Positions 9,501-17,866 are shown, counted from the stretch's first letter. The stretch: DNA of 64,000 nt from an uncultured Draconibacterium sp. (GCA_947492175.1 CANLMQ010000008.1:124001-188000); one strand, 5' to 3'. Made by a program: numbers and translations. Notes: generated by a model not told the origin, from the sequence alone.

Positions 9501-9792
9501 TATAATCGTGCAAAATTTGTTTTAATACCTGTTTTGCCCGTTGCCTGATGTATTGTTCAGAATAATTATTGCCTTGCTGCAGCGGAGAAATATAATCTGA
9601 TTTCTGATTGGTGGCCAGTTGATAAAGTTGTTCCAAAATACGGCTTTTCATTTCATTGGTGGCTTTATTGGTAAAAGTAACCGCCAAAATGTGTTTGTAG
9701 TTAAATGGATTTTCAAGAATAAGTTTCAGGTATTCAATCACTAACTGGAATGTTTTTCCGGAACCCGCAGAAGCTTTATAAACTGTAAGCAT
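6532..9792 (-). CDS. AddA/RecB-like UvrD-family helicase with C-terminal nuclease
   Basis: 1086-residue ATP-dependent DNA helicase-exonuclease for double-strand break repair. Walker A ASAGSGKT is at residues 7-14, the DEFQDTSGLQW motif II follows in the first half, then YRWRNSD and the LLTVHKSKGLEF motif. The C-terminus has a PD-(D/E)XK RecB nuclease domain: PDRIMI, VVDYKTGEK (Asp1039) and QQVQLYA. This is the AddA role of a two-subunit AddAB enzyme. The AddB partner is not in the window; neighbours are a Rieske protein and an unknown secreted protein. Confidence 0.9.
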   Translation of the reverse strand: MLTVYKASAGSGKTFQLVIEYLKLILENPFNYKHILAVTFTNKATNEMKSRILEQLYQLATNQKSDYISPLQQGNNYSEQYIRQRAKQVLKQILHDYNRFSINTIDSFTQKVIKSFNRELGISPNFTVELDSDMILEEAVDRMFAKIGEDKNLLKWLREFSREKIETNKSQRIDDDIKNLGRELFKESFQVFFPEEGESVYKRENLKEFAKELRQIKTGFENTLKKKGEDLFHIITQNGFSVDDFTYKKTGVAGFIQNIANGAIKEPGGRVLSACEEAEKWYTSKHKQATEIHQLVDTKLQPGLIDLVAHFSNNFERYNTTLAVLSQIRMLGILTDLKEEIQVLLKEKGILQMSDSNLLLSKIIGQSDSPFVYEKIGSFYKHFMLDEFQDTSGLQWNNFKPLLINSLAEGHQNLIVGDVKQSIYRWRNSDWNILAEQLDADFSSGQKQDFTLEKNWRSNRNIIDFNNAVFGNLKATFEEYLFNGLANSEASLEKFKKVYESYLQEPGKADAEKTGYIQANFLPKEEFQEASTTLLVEQVKYLQDKGIKAEEIVILIRKNREGAQIIEEFLAAAKLPENKAYNLSVLSNESLFLHASKGVLFVIETIRHLIDPENSIIQASLLQLWLGWLKPELQKRGIPVDSKNGHNLFDFNDYTNWHLERGCDEQFKNELEVKLKDVKAKVLLSSLDETITHICALFGLFHFESELPFLQTLIDKSGELKSTLSNDLSNLLLWWDEKGYKSSVNVNEKVNSIRLLTVHKSKGLEFTAVLIPYLNWETSWSGTNAPILWCKAESAPFNQFPLLPVQAGKNMEASEFAPVYYNEKVNNYIDTLNLVYVAFTRAKSVLLMNCPEATESKSGNSGSGKPVHYLLYKALQKQCSAEPFSGYIDEEKQVFEYGTISRKKAVKTESDIVTIKKYRFKDFSEKLKLRLSGEDFLVEDEKHHSVKNIGKLVHEILSEIETGNDIERACLKAFHDGKITREELMEIQQSLKENLALDEVKHWFDGSYQILNERNLLTKEKLLRPDRIMISGDTAIVVDYKTGEKSKKYNQQVQLYAQTLKETGFKNVTGFIWYLHLNEVEKVSEI

Positions 9793-9800
9793 GAAAGAGT

Positions 9801-9833
9801 TAAGAGTTTAAAGTTAAGAGTTTAAAGTTAAGG
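9801..9833. repeat. 14-bp direct repeat, about 2.3 copies
   Basis: TAAGAGTTTAAAGT occurs twice in tandem (9801-9814 and 9815-9828) with a partial third copy, immediately upstream of the helicase-nuclease start codon. It is a low-complexity tandem that may affect that gene's leader. Confidence 0.75.
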
Positions 9834-9854
9834 TTTTACCGGGAGGAATCAACA

Positions 9855-10394
9855 TTAAAATCCGGGGCCGTGTTGTTGACCTACGCTTACGCGGGTTTCT
9901 ATCTTAAAGTTTTTGGAAACCTTGTATTGCATAAACATTGTTGAACCGTAGGTGTCGAAATAGCTGGGATTTTGATTGGGGAACGGCGCCGTATAAATTG
10001 AATTCATTCCGTAACTGTATCCGCCAATAACCAGTTTGTCGCCCAAGCGGTAAGCTTGCTGGCTTAAAATGCTACCGTTGTGGTAAAACGGAGAATGAGC
10101 ACCAAAGGGCATACCTGATGATAATCCGGCGAAAACCAGATCGTTTAACGGTAAAAATTCGATATATGCAGTGTAGCGTTGCCTGTATTCCTGCTGCGCA
10201 TTAAATTTCGGAAGTTCTACTGTATTCAATAGCGGGTCAGTACCAAAATCACCGGTTATAAACTGGTAATACTCCAATTGACGATGTGCCGCAAGTTCGG
10301 TAGAATCAATTTCTCCAAATTCGGGCATTAGCTTTTGCTGCGCATTAACACTTAATCCTAAAACCGAAAAAATTACGAGTATAAAATATTTCAT
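9855..10394 (-). CDS. Secreted protein of unknown function, beta-rich
   Basis: 179 residues with a signal peptide (about 1-18, ending SVNAQQ). No family recognised. The body alternates aromatic and polar residues (YTAYIEFLPL, LVIGGYSYG, TMFMQYKVSKNFKIETRVSV) and ends in a short Gly/His tail, which suggests a small outer-membrane barrel or beta-sandwich. The dispersed hairpin element lies about 35 nt upstream of its start codon, on its own strand. It sits between dapA and the helicase-nuclease with 62 nt to the latter. Confidence 0.75.
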   Translation of the reverse strand: MKYFILVIFSVLGLSVNAQQKLMPEFGEIDSTELAAHRQLEYYQFITGDFGTDPLLNTVELPKFNAQQEYRQRYTAYIEFLPLNDLVFAGLSSGMPFGAHSPFYHNGSILSQQAYRLGDKLVIGGYSYGMNSIYTAPFPNQNPSYFDTYGSTMFMQYKVSKNFKIETRVSVGQQHGPGF

Positions 10395-10428
10395 CTGTTT
10401 ATAACCGTTAATTATCTATGGTAACAGA

Positions 10429-10489
10429 TGGAACTCGCATGATTATAATCATTCGCTTATGTGTGATGACTTTCTCATGCTTGTTTCAC
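10429..10489 (-). repeat. Dispersed hairpin element, copy 1
   Basis: Read on the minus strand, the 5' arm TGAAACAAGCATGA can pair with the 3' arm TCATGCGAGTTCCA: 5-6 bp, a 2x2 internal loop (AA/GA), then 6 bp. It shares ATGCGAGTTCC with the copies at 17668 and 17867, and shares interior blocks AAGTC, ACACA and ATGATTAT with copy 2. It lies about 35 nt upstream of the secreted-protein gene, in its probable leader. Confidence 0.75.
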
Positions 10490-10570
10490 TTTGCTGTTCC
10501 TCCTAACATATTCTTCAAAATTAACTTATTTAAAGAATAGATTAGCAGGATTGCAGCAAAAAGTGGGCCG

Positions 10571-11452
10571 CTATTTTAGTTTTGCGTATGTAGTTCTAAT
10601 TTCGTTATAAAGCGAATCGCTGATTTTATACAATGGCAATCGCAAAATGTTTTCAATTGTTCCCTGAATGTTCATTAAGGCTTTAATTCCACCTGGGTTG
10701 CCTTCTTTAAAAAGTAGTTGAAACATTTCAATTAATTCGAGATGGATTTCGCGTGCTGACTGTAAATTACCTTCGAGAGCGAAATGCATTAATTGGCTAA
10801 GTTTGTCTGGCAAAGCATTGGCAATTACAGAAATAACACCTTTGCCACCAATGGACGAAATTGTGAGAGCCAGTAAGTCGTCGCCTGAAATTAACGTGAA
10901 ATTATCGGGAGTGTACTTTATAATTTTTGTCATCTGCGAATGCTCGCCTGATGCTTCTTTAATTGCAACAATTTTATCCGATGCTTCGGCTAAACGTCCC
11001 ACTGTTGCAGCCTCAAGATTTACTCCTGTGCGCGATGGTACATTGTACAAAATAATTGGTACGGGGCTGGCTTTTGCAATTTCCAGATAATGATGATACA
11101 TTCCTTCCTGCGAAGGTTTGTTGTAGTACGGAGTAACTACCAGTATTCCATCAACTCCTTCAAAATTAAATTTGTCGATTTGTTTACACATGCTACGTGT
11201 GTCGTTGCCACCCATTCCAACAACAACCGGAAGTCCTGCCGATTTTTCTTTAATGAGTTCAACCACTTGCGATTTTTCTTCGGAAGTTAGGGTAGCTGTT
11301 TCTGCAGTTGTTCCCAATGCCACTAAATAATCCATCCCGCCTTTAACCTGGTTGTCGATTATTGTTTCCAATGCTTTGTAATCTACCTGGTTACTTTCTG
11401 TAAAAGGAGTAATTAAAGCTACTCCTGCGCCTGTAAAAAGCTGACTCATCAA
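10571..11452 (-). CDS. dapA: 4-hydroxy-tetrahydrodipicolinate synthase
   Basis: Condenses pyruvate with aspartate semialdehyde, the first committed step to diaminopimelate and lysine. TIM-barrel protein of 293 residues with GTTAETATL (47-55), Tyr136 in ILYNVPSRTG and the Schiff-base Lys165 in IVAIKEASGE. The start could be either of two adjacent ATG codons; with the second, numbering is one lower. It overlaps the upstream DUF6913 gene by 4 nt, so the two are probably translationally coupled. Confidence 0.96.
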   Translation of the reverse strand: MMSQLFTGAGVALITPFTESNQVDYKALETIIDNQVKGGMDYLVALGTTAETATLTSEEKSQVVELIKEKSAGLPVVVGMGGNDTRSMCKQIDKFNFEGVDGILVVTPYYNKPSQEGMYHHYLEIAKASPVPIILYNVPSRTGVNLEAATVGRLAEASDKIVAIKEASGEHSQMTKIIKYTPDNFTLISGDDLLALTISSIGGKGVISVIANALPDKLSQLMHFALEGNLQSAREIHLELIEMFQLLFKEGNPGGIKALMNIQGTIENILRLPLYKISDSLYNEIRTTYAKLK

Positions 11453-11964
11453 TTCAATTTTTTATTTAGCTGCGCAAGATAGAAAATTTGTTGTTGGGCA
11501 AGAAACATTGCATCCTGATTTTTGCCAATTTTAATATTTAAATCGAAATAGTTTTCGTCGTTAGGCGAGCTTCCGATTTTAAATTTGGCTTTCGAAAGTG
11601 CGGTAATATAGTCGATGGCAAAGTTGGGCTCCAATGCGATGTTTAAAAGAAGATCGAATTTTATTTCGATAAATTCTCCTGCTTTATCAGGCTTCGGAAT
11701 TCCCCACCAATTCAAGTCTGCAACTGTTAAAGAATTGGCTTCGATGGGTGGATTCGAGTCGGAATCGAAAATACAGTAATCGCGAAATATGGCACCCTGT
11801 TTATTAAAATGATCGCGCAAAAAGTGAACTGCCGGTTTTTCTGAAGGTTGCCAGATAACACCCACTTTACTGTGTTGTTGAAGCGACGGAATTACCGGAT
11901 GTCGCTTTTGCCCGGCAAGCATTCTTGCCAGCTTTCGGTATGCGTATTTTTGTTTAAATCCCAT
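11449..11964 (-). CDS. DUF6913-like protein
   Basis: 171-residue cytoplasmic protein without signal peptide, resembling the Bacteroidota family DUF6913 that often precedes dapA. Features are a basic N-terminus (GFKQKYAYRKLARM), a Rossmann-like VGVIWQPS strand near residue 33, and the conserved DLNWWGIPK and FDLLLNIALEPNFAIDYI segments. Its stop codon overlaps the dapA start by 4 nt. Function unknown; the coupling hints at a link with lysine or cell-wall metabolism, which is inference. Confidence 0.7.
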   Translation of the reverse strand: MGFKQKYAYRKLARMLAGQKRHPVIPSLQQHSKVGVIWQPSEKPAVHFLRDHFNKQGAIFRDYCIFDSDSNPPIEANSLTVADLNWWGIPKPDKAGEFIEIKFDLLLNIALEPNFAIDYITALSKAKFKIGSSPNDENYFDLNIKIGKNQDAMFLAQQQIFYLAQLNKKLN

Positions 11965-11987
11965 TGGTCTTTCTTTTAGTGCTGACC

Positions 11988-12560
11988 TTATTTATTATTC
12001 TTTTTTCTTTTGGGTTTACAGGTTTTACAATAGTCTGATAGTTTTTCTAGTTCCTGATTGGTCCATTTGAACCATTTCTCCATTTCTTCGGAACTGTAGC
12101 CATGGTTTGTTTCTCCTTCAATTTCTGAAACCAGGCGTGCATGATCGGCTGCTACTTCATTATATAAAGTACCTGCTCCCTTTGTTAAAAGCCGTTTGCG
12201 TTCCTCAAAAAACTTTTGACGAAGTTTTCTGGCCTGCAGCTCGTAAAGATTAAAAATAAGTTGCTGATAGCGCAGCAAACGTTTGGTGACTATTGCGTTT
12301 CCTTTGTCGATATACGAGGCATCTCTTTGCAGGTAGCAACTTACATAACTATTCAGGTTCCGGGTTGTAATTAAATTCATTCCCTTCATTTCGTATGCTA
12401 CATAAAAACTGCCCGAAACAGTTTGCATTGTTCCCGAATTGGGTGCTTTTGCCTGGTAGGCGTCTACTGTTAACTGATAACCTTCTTTCCACTCGAGGTT
12501 GTTTTGAGCGAGACTAATAAAAGGAACAAATAATATAAAAAGTGCAATGTATTTTATCAT
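11988..12560 (-). CDS. Secreted protein of unknown function
   Basis: 190 residues with a clear signal peptide (about 1-18, ending ISLAQ). The mature part is mostly helical with a basic, charged stretch (residues ~105-135) and a C-terminal CKTC pair before a Lys-rich tail. No family recognised. It lies 23 nt before the DUF6913-like gene and 47 nt after ligA on the same strand, so it may share their transcript. Confidence 0.7.
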   Translation of the reverse strand: MIKYIALFILFVPFISLAQNNLEWKEGYQLTVDAYQAKAPNSGTMQTVSGSFYVAYEMKGMNLITTRNLNSYVSCYLQRDASYIDKGNAIVTKRLLRYQQLIFNLYELQARKLRQKFFEERKRLLTKGAGTLYNEVAADHARLVSEIEGETNHGYSSEEMEKWFKWTNQELEKLSDYCKTCKPKRKKNNK

Positions 12561-12607
12561 GTCAGAAAAGGTAATTTTAATGTTTTGTGTTTATTTCGTT
12601 TTTAAAA

Positions 12608-14614
12608 TTATTCAAGCATTTCAAGAAAATCGTCTTCCGAAATCATGGGAATTCCAAGTTTGGTAATTTTTTCCAGTTTGCTTGGGCCAATATTACTTCC
12701 GGCCAGCATATAACTTGTTTTTTTTGAGATCGATCCCACATTTTTTCCACCGTTTTTTTCGATCATCTTTTTTAATTCATCGCGCGAATGTTTTTCGAAG
12801 GTTCCTGATATTATAATATTAAGCCCGGCCAGTTTTTCAGTTTGTTCTTCCAGCTGATCTTCACTAATTGCAAATTGTAATCCTTGTTCCTGTAGTTTTT
12901 TTACCAGTTCAAAATGTTCTTCTTTCGAAAACCAATCAACTACGCTTTCTGCAATTCTACCGCCAATTTCATCAATTTCGATGAGTTGTTCTGCTGTTTG
13001 TGCCTGGATATTTTCGATCGTATGTAATTTTTTTACCAGTATTTTGGCAACCGTTTCACCAACAAAACGAATTCCCAACGCAAAAAGTACGCGTTCAAAT
13101 GGCACTTTTTTGGAGGCATCCAAACCATCCAATATCCGTAACGCCGATTTTTCGGCCATGCGTTCCAGGTTTTCGAGCTCCTCCTTTTTTAATTGATAAA
13201 AGTCGGTTATATTTCTTACTAATCCTTCGTTGTAAAGCAGTTCGATGGTTTCCTGCCCAATGCCATCAATATCCATAGCCTTTCGGCTGACAAAGTGTTC
13301 CATTTTGCCTTTAATCTGGGGAGGGCAACCATCTTCGTTCGGACAGTAGTGTGCGGCTTCTCCTTCGCGGCGAATCAACTCAGATCCACATTCCGGGCAG
13401 TTTGTAATAAACGAAACGGATTGAAACATCGGATGGCGTTTTGTAGTATCCACTCCTGTAATTTTGGGAATTATTTCGCCGCCTTTTTCAACAAAGACGG
13501 TATCCTGTAAGTGCAAATCTAGATTTTGAATAATATCGGCATTGTGCAGCGATGCCCGTTTTACAATTGTTCCGGCAATTAAAACCGGATCGAGATTGGC
13601 AACAGGAGTAACAGCGCCGGTTCTTCCAACCTGGTACGAAACCGATTTTAAAACGGTTGAAGCACTTTCTGCTTTAAACTTGTAAGCAATGGCCCAGCGT
13701 GGCGATTTGGCGGTATAGCCAAGGTTATCCTGTAGTTTTTTCGAGTTTACTTTTATTACAATTCCATCGGTTGCCACCGGCAGGTTGTGGCGTTCTGTGT
13801 CCCATTTTTTTATGAATGCAAAAACTTCTTCAAGGTTTTTGCAGAGCTGCGTGGCATCCGAAATTTTGAATCCCCACTCGCGTGCCTTTTGCAGGTTCTG
13901 GATGTGTCCGTCTTCGGGAAGATTTTCGCCCAATAAATAATATAAATAAGCATCGAGGTTTCGGGCAGCCACAACCGACGAGTTTTTCATTTTTAATGTT
14001 CCGGCAGCTGTATTCCTTGGATTGGCCAGCAGTGGTTCGCCGGCTTTTTCAAGTTCCTCGTTTAATGCATTAAAAACAGTAAAGGGCATTAAAATTTCAC
14101 CTCGTATTTCAAAACGTTCCGGATAATCATTTCCGCGCAATTTTAACGGAATAGATTTTATGGTTCGCACGTTTGCAGTAACATCGTCGCCTTTTACACC
14201 ATCGCCACGGGTTACTGCACGAACCAGTTCTCCGTTTTCGTATGTAAGACTAATTGACGAACCATCAAACTTCAACTCGCACACGTATTCAAAATCATCT
14301 GTTTCAATAATCTTTTTTATGCGCGTATCAAAATCACGAAGCTCGTCTTCGTTGTAGGCATTCGAAAGCGATAGCATGGAGTATTGATGTTCCACCTGTT
14401 CGAAATCGCTGCTCAGATCGCTACCAACACGTTTGGTCGGCGAGTTCGGATCGTTTATACCATATTCTTTTTCAAATTTTTCCAGCTCTTTTAATTTCAT
14501 GTCAAAATCAAAGTCGCTGATTTCAGGTTGGGTTAAAACGTAGTATTTATAATTGTGTTCAGAAAGTTCTTCTTGTAGTTCCTTAATTCTCTTTAATGCT
14601 TCTTCTTTGTTCAT
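12608..14614 (-). CDS. ligA: NAD-dependent DNA ligase
   Basis: Seals nicks in replication and repair using NAD+. With the start at ATG 14614 the protein has 668 residues and the adenylated lysine of ELKFDGSS falls at Lys115, the same number as in E. coli LigA; the longer frame to 14683 adds 23 residues that do not fit the family. In order: N-terminal Ia domain (YYVL), nucleotidyltransferase domain, OB fold, a Cys4 zinc finger (CPECGSE ... CPNEDGC), helix-hairpin-helix repeats, and a C-terminal BRCT domain (LNIIISGTF, SYMLAGSNIGPSKLEK). Confidence 0.97.
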   Translation of the reverse strand: MNKEEALKRIKELQEELSEHNYKYYVLTQPEISDFDFDMKLKELEKFEKEYGINDPNSPTKRVGSDLSSDFEQVEHQYSMLSLSNAYNEDELRDFDTRIKKIIETDDFEYVCELKFDGSSISLTYENGELVRAVTRGDGVKGDDVTANVRTIKSIPLKLRGNDYPERFEIRGEILMPFTVFNALNEELEKAGEPLLANPRNTAAGTLKMKNSSVVAARNLDAYLYYLLGENLPEDGHIQNLQKAREWGFKISDATQLCKNLEEVFAFIKKWDTERHNLPVATDGIVIKVNSKKLQDNLGYTAKSPRWAIAYKFKAESASTVLKSVSYQVGRTGAVTPVANLDPVLIAGTIVKRASLHNADIIQNLDLHLQDTVFVEKGGEIIPKITGVDTTKRHPMFQSVSFITNCPECGSELIRREGEAAHYCPNEDGCPPQIKGKMEHFVSRKAMDIDGIGQETIELLYNEGLVRNITDFYQLKKEELENLERMAEKSALRILDGLDASKKVPFERVLFALGIRFVGETVAKILVKKLHTIENIQAQTAEQLIEIDEIGGRIAESVVDWFSKEEHFELVKKLQEQGLQFAISEDQLEEQTEKLAGLNIIISGTFEKHSRDELKKMIEKNGGKNVGSISKKTSYMLAGSNIGPSKLEKITKLGIPMISEDDFLEMLE

Positions 14615-14736
14615 ATTTCTTCGTCGAAATGACATTTGTAAACGAGTGTAGGGGCTAAAAATAGTTAAAGATTTTCTATTCACTTAAACAATCTAAGGCG
14701 GAAATGTCTTTTAGTTTTAAACAAAATAAATTGGTT

Positions 14737-15321
14737 ATGGCATTTACCTTGGAAATTGGTTCGCAAGCAGTTGATTTTAACTTACCTGCCACCGATAGAA
14801 ATTCTTATTCGCTTGATAGTTTTAAACAAGCAAAGTTTCTGGTATTATTTTTTACCTGTAATCATTGTCCGTATGTGATAAACAGCGATGAGCTGACACG
14901 TAAAACGGCTGAAAAGTTTCAAAAGCAGGGAGTAGAATTTGTGGGTATAAATTCGAACAGTAAGAATACCTATGCAGAAGATGATTTTGCGGGTATGGTT
15001 GCACGTATGAAAGCGCATAAATTTCCTTGGAAATATTTGTACGATGAAACGCAGGAAGTAGCTTTGGCTTATGGTGCCTTGCGAACACCTCATTTTTTTG
15101 TTTTTGATGAAAAGCGCCGTTTGGTATATACGGGCCGTGCAGTAGACAGCCCCAAAGAAATTTCAAAAATATCGGTTTACGATTTAGACCGGACTTTAGA
15201 TGAATTGATAGCCGGGAAAGAAATTTCCGTTCCGGTTACAAATCCAATTGGCTGCAACGTAAAATGGGAAGGCAAGGAAAAAAAATGGATGCCACCCGAA
15301 GCCTGCGACCTGGTTTGGTAA
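14737..15321 (+). CDS. Thioredoxin-family peroxiredoxin-like protein
   Basis: 194-residue thioredoxin-fold protein of the AhpC/TSA-like group with FTCNHCPYV, a CxxC pair at Cys41/Cys44, and a GALRTPHFFVFD cis-Pro region. A likely thiol-disulfide oxidoreductase or peroxidase; no signal peptide, so cytoplasmic. ATG 14737 is preferred because the frame upstream to 14704 encodes a non-conserved lead (MSFSFKQNKLV). It is divergent from ligA and convergent with the UDP-xylose synthase gene; no strong terminator is visible between them. Confidence 0.85.
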   Translation: MAFTLEIGSQAVDFNLPATDRNSYSLDSFKQAKFLVLFFTCNHCPYVINSDELTRKTAEKFQKQGVEFVGINSNSKNTYAEDDFAGMVARMKAHKFPWKYLYDETQEVALAYGALRTPHFFVFDEKRRLVYTGRAVDSPKEISKISVYDLDRTLDELIAGKEISVPVTNPIGCNVKWEGKEKKWMPPEACDLVW

Positions 15322-15346
15322 AGGCAAGCAGGTGAAAAACATGATG

Positions 15347-16297
15347 TTAAATATTTTCTTCTTTTATCAGCTGGTCAAAATAGTTGATAGTTCTAGTTAG
15401 CCCTTCATGTAGTGGAACTATTGGCTCCCAGTTGTCAAGTTTTTCTTTTGCCAGGGTTATATCGGGCTGGCGTTGAATAGGGTCGTCTTCGGGAAGCGGA
15501 AGGTGGATGATCCTTGATTTTGATCCGGTTATATCGATGATTTTATTAGCCAGTTCGAGCATGGTAAATTCGCCCGGATTTCCAATATTAACGGGGCCGG
15601 TAAAATCATTCGGGGTTTGCATCATCCGAATCATTCCATCTACCAGATCGCTTACATACTGAAAGCTCCTTGTTTGTTGCCCATTGCCAAAAATTGTGAT
15701 ATCCTTGCCTTGCAGAGCCTGCATAATAAAGTTGGAAACAACTCTTCCATCGTCCGGCTCCATTTTGGGACCATAGGTATTAAAAATCCGGATGATTTTT
15801 ATTTTAACATCATTCTGGTGATGATAATTTACAAACAGAGATTCGGCGCAGCGTTTTCCTTCGTCGTAACACGAGCGTATTCCAATTGGATTTACTCTTC
15901 CCCAATAATCTTCTGTTTGCGGGTGGATATCCGGATCGCCATACACTTCACTAGTGGAAGCCTGAAGTATTTTTGCTTTAATACGTTTGGCAAGGCCCAG
16001 CATATTTATTGCTCCCATTACCGATGTTTTAATGGTTTTAATGGGATTGTACTGGTAATGAATAGGAGAGGCCGGGCATGCCAGATTGTAAATTTCGTCT
16101 ACTTCGATATAAAAAGGTTGAGTAACATCGTGCCGGATTAATTCGAAATAAGGATTTTCGAGTAAATGGATAATCTTTTTCTTTTTCCCGGTAAAATAAT
16201 TATCCAAACAAATAACCTCATTCCCCTGATTTAATAGCGTTTCGCAAAGATGCGAACCTACAAATCCGGCTCCGCCTGTTACTAATATCCTTTTCAT
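15347..16297 (-). CDS. uxs: UDP-glucuronate decarboxylase (UDP-xylose synthase)
   Basis: NAD-dependent SDR-family enzyme converting UDP-glucuronate to UDP-xylose. Glycine-rich GGAGFVGS at residues 8-15, the family block PASPIHYQ near 75, and catalytic Tyr144/Lys148 in SCYDEGKR. 316 residues, the usual bacterial length. Its substrate is made by the product of the gene 11 nt upstream, so the two form a UDP-glucose to UDP-glucuronate to UDP-xylose module supplying activated sugars for surface polysaccharide. Confidence 0.94.
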   Translation of the reverse strand: MKRILVTGGAGFVGSHLCETLLNQGNEVICLDNYFTGKKKKIIHLLENPYFELIRHDVTQPFYIEVDEIYNLACPASPIHYQYNPIKTIKTSVMGAINMLGLAKRIKAKILQASTSEVYGDPDIHPQTEDYWGRVNPIGIRSCYDEGKRCAESLFVNYHHQNDVKIKIIRIFNTYGPKMEPDDGRVVSNFIMQALQGKDITIFGNGQQTRSFQYVSDLVDGMIRMMQTPNDFTGPVNIGNPGEFTMLELANKIIDITGSKSRIIHLPLPEDDPIQRQPDITLAKEKLDNWEPIVPLHEGLTRTINYFDQLIKEENI

Positions 16298-16308
16298 AAT
16301 GGCCGTTT

Positions 16309-17637
16309 TTAATTGTTTTGGATTTTTCGTCCAATGGCATAATAAGTAAACGATTTTTCCGCCATTTCTTCCGGATCGTAAATGTTTCTACCGTCGAAAA
16401 TAATATTGTTTTTCAGTAGTTTACTCAACACTCTGAAGTTTGGTAGCCTAAATTCCGACCACTCAGTTACCAAAATTAGAGCATCGGCGTCAATAGCTGC
16501 ATCGTATTCATCTTTCGCATATGTAATTTTATCGCCCACAATACGTTTACATTCGTCCATTGCAACCGGGTCGTAAGCAACAACCGATGCGCCTGCTTCA
16601 ATTAATTTATCGATAATAACCAGTGACGGTGCTTCACGCATATCATCGGTTTTGGGTTTAAAAGCCAGTCCCCAAATGGCAAACTTTTTACCTTTTAAAT
16701 CGCCCTTAAAGTGTTTGTTTATTTTGTTGAATAGAACCGATTTTTGTCGGTAGTTAACCGATTCAACGGCTTTTAGAATATCGAGCGAGTAATTGTTTTC
16801 GTCGGCAGTACGAATAAGTGCCTGCACATCTTTTGGAAAACAAGAACCTCCGTAACCGGTTCCCGGATAAATAAATTTGTTGCCAATACGTGGATCAGAT
16901 CCAATACCTCTTCTTACCGCATCAACATCGGCTCCAACAATTTCACAAAGATTGGCAATGTCGTTAATAAAACTGATTTTGGTGGCAAGCATCGAATTTG
17001 CCGCATATTTTGTCATTTCCGACGAGGTAATGTCCATAAACAAAATTGGGTGCCCATTTAAAACGAAAGGTTTGTACAACCTGCTCATTACTTTCTGTGC
17101 CTTGGGAGATTCGGTTCCAATTACAATTCTGTCGGGTTTTAAAAAATCGGCAACTGCACTTCCTTCTTTTAAAAATTCGGGATTTGATGCTACATCAAAA
17201 GGAATATCTTCGCCTCGCTTTTGTAATTCGTTTTGAATGGCATCTTTTACTTTGGCGGCTGTTCCAACCGGAACTGTACTTTTGGTAACAATAACCATGT
17301 AGTGGTTGATGTGCCGGCCAATCTCTTTTGCAACACCAAGTACATATTTTAAGTCGGCACTTCCGTCTTCATCGGGAGGAGTTCCAACGGCAATAAAAAC
17401 TGCAACAGCTTCTTCAATACTGTCTTTCAGATTAGTAGTAAATTGTAATCTTCCTTTTTCAACGTTTTTTTTGTAAATATCCTCAAGTCCCGGTTCATAG
17501 ATCGGGATTATTCCGTTTTTCAGATTTTCAATTTTCTTTTCGTCAATGTCGACACATGCAACATTTACACCAGTTTCAGCAAAACATGTTCCCGAAACCA
17601 ATCCAACATAACCTGTTCCTACTACCGATATTTTCAT
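16309..17637 (-). CDS. ugd: UDP-glucose 6-dehydrogenase
   Basis: Two-step NAD-dependent oxidation of UDP-glucose to UDP-glucuronate. N-terminal Rossmann motif VGTGYVGL (6-13), STVPVGT near 120, catalytic Cys266 in GYGGSCFPKD, and the C-terminal UDP-binding domain with WGLAFKPKTDDMREAPS. 442 residues, typical length. First gene of the two-gene module with the UDP-xylose synthase. Two copies of a hairpin element lie upstream on its strand, the nearer one about 31 nt from the start codon, so leader-level control is possible. Confidence 0.96.
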   Translation of the reverse strand: MKISVVGTGYVGLVSGTCFAETGVNVACVDIDEKKIENLKNGIIPIYEPGLEDIYKKNVEKGRLQFTTNLKDSIEEAVAVFIAVGTPPDEDGSADLKYVLGVAKEIGRHINHYMVIVTKSTVPVGTAAKVKDAIQNELQKRGEDIPFDVASNPEFLKEGSAVADFLKPDRIVIGTESPKAQKVMSRLYKPFVLNGHPILFMDITSSEMTKYAANSMLATKISFINDIANLCEIVGADVDAVRRGIGSDPRIGNKFIYPGTGYGGSCFPKDVQALIRTADENNYSLDILKAVESVNYRQKSVLFNKINKHFKGDLKGKKFAIWGLAFKPKTDDMREAPSLVIIDKLIEAGASVVAYDPVAMDECKRIVGDKITYAKDEYDAAIDADALILVTEWSEFRLPNFRVLSKLLKNNIIFDGRNIYDPEEMAEKSFTYYAIGRKIQNN

Positions 17638-17667
17638 TCGTTTATATTGTTAATTTATTGCAACTCA

Positions 17668-17726
17668 TGGAACTCGCATAATCATACTCCTGTGTAATAG
17701 AAAGACTTTTTATTATGCTCGTTTCA
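17668..17726 (-). repeat. Dispersed hairpin element, copy 2
   Basis: On the minus strand TGAAACGAGCATAA pairs with TTATGCGAGTTCCA. Compared with copy 1, the inner pairs have changed on both sides (GCATGA/TCATGC versus GCATAA/TTATGC), a compensatory change. The internal loop is GA/GA, a tandem G-A mismatch if transcribed. It sits about 31 nt before the ugd start codon. Confidence 0.78.
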
Positions 17727-17866
17727 TTTTTAAACTTTGTATTTGTAATTACGACCATTGTTCGCATCGACTCAATTTGGCGATGTAACATTATTTAGTT
17801 GTACAAATTAAGTAATTATCTTAAAGTTTTTCATCCTATTAAAATTGTTTTTTTTAAGGTATAGTA

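Noticed and set aside
14614..14683. N-terminal extension of LigA (23 residues)
   Set aside because: Starting at 14614 places the active-site lysine at 115 as in E. coli; the extension is not family-like.
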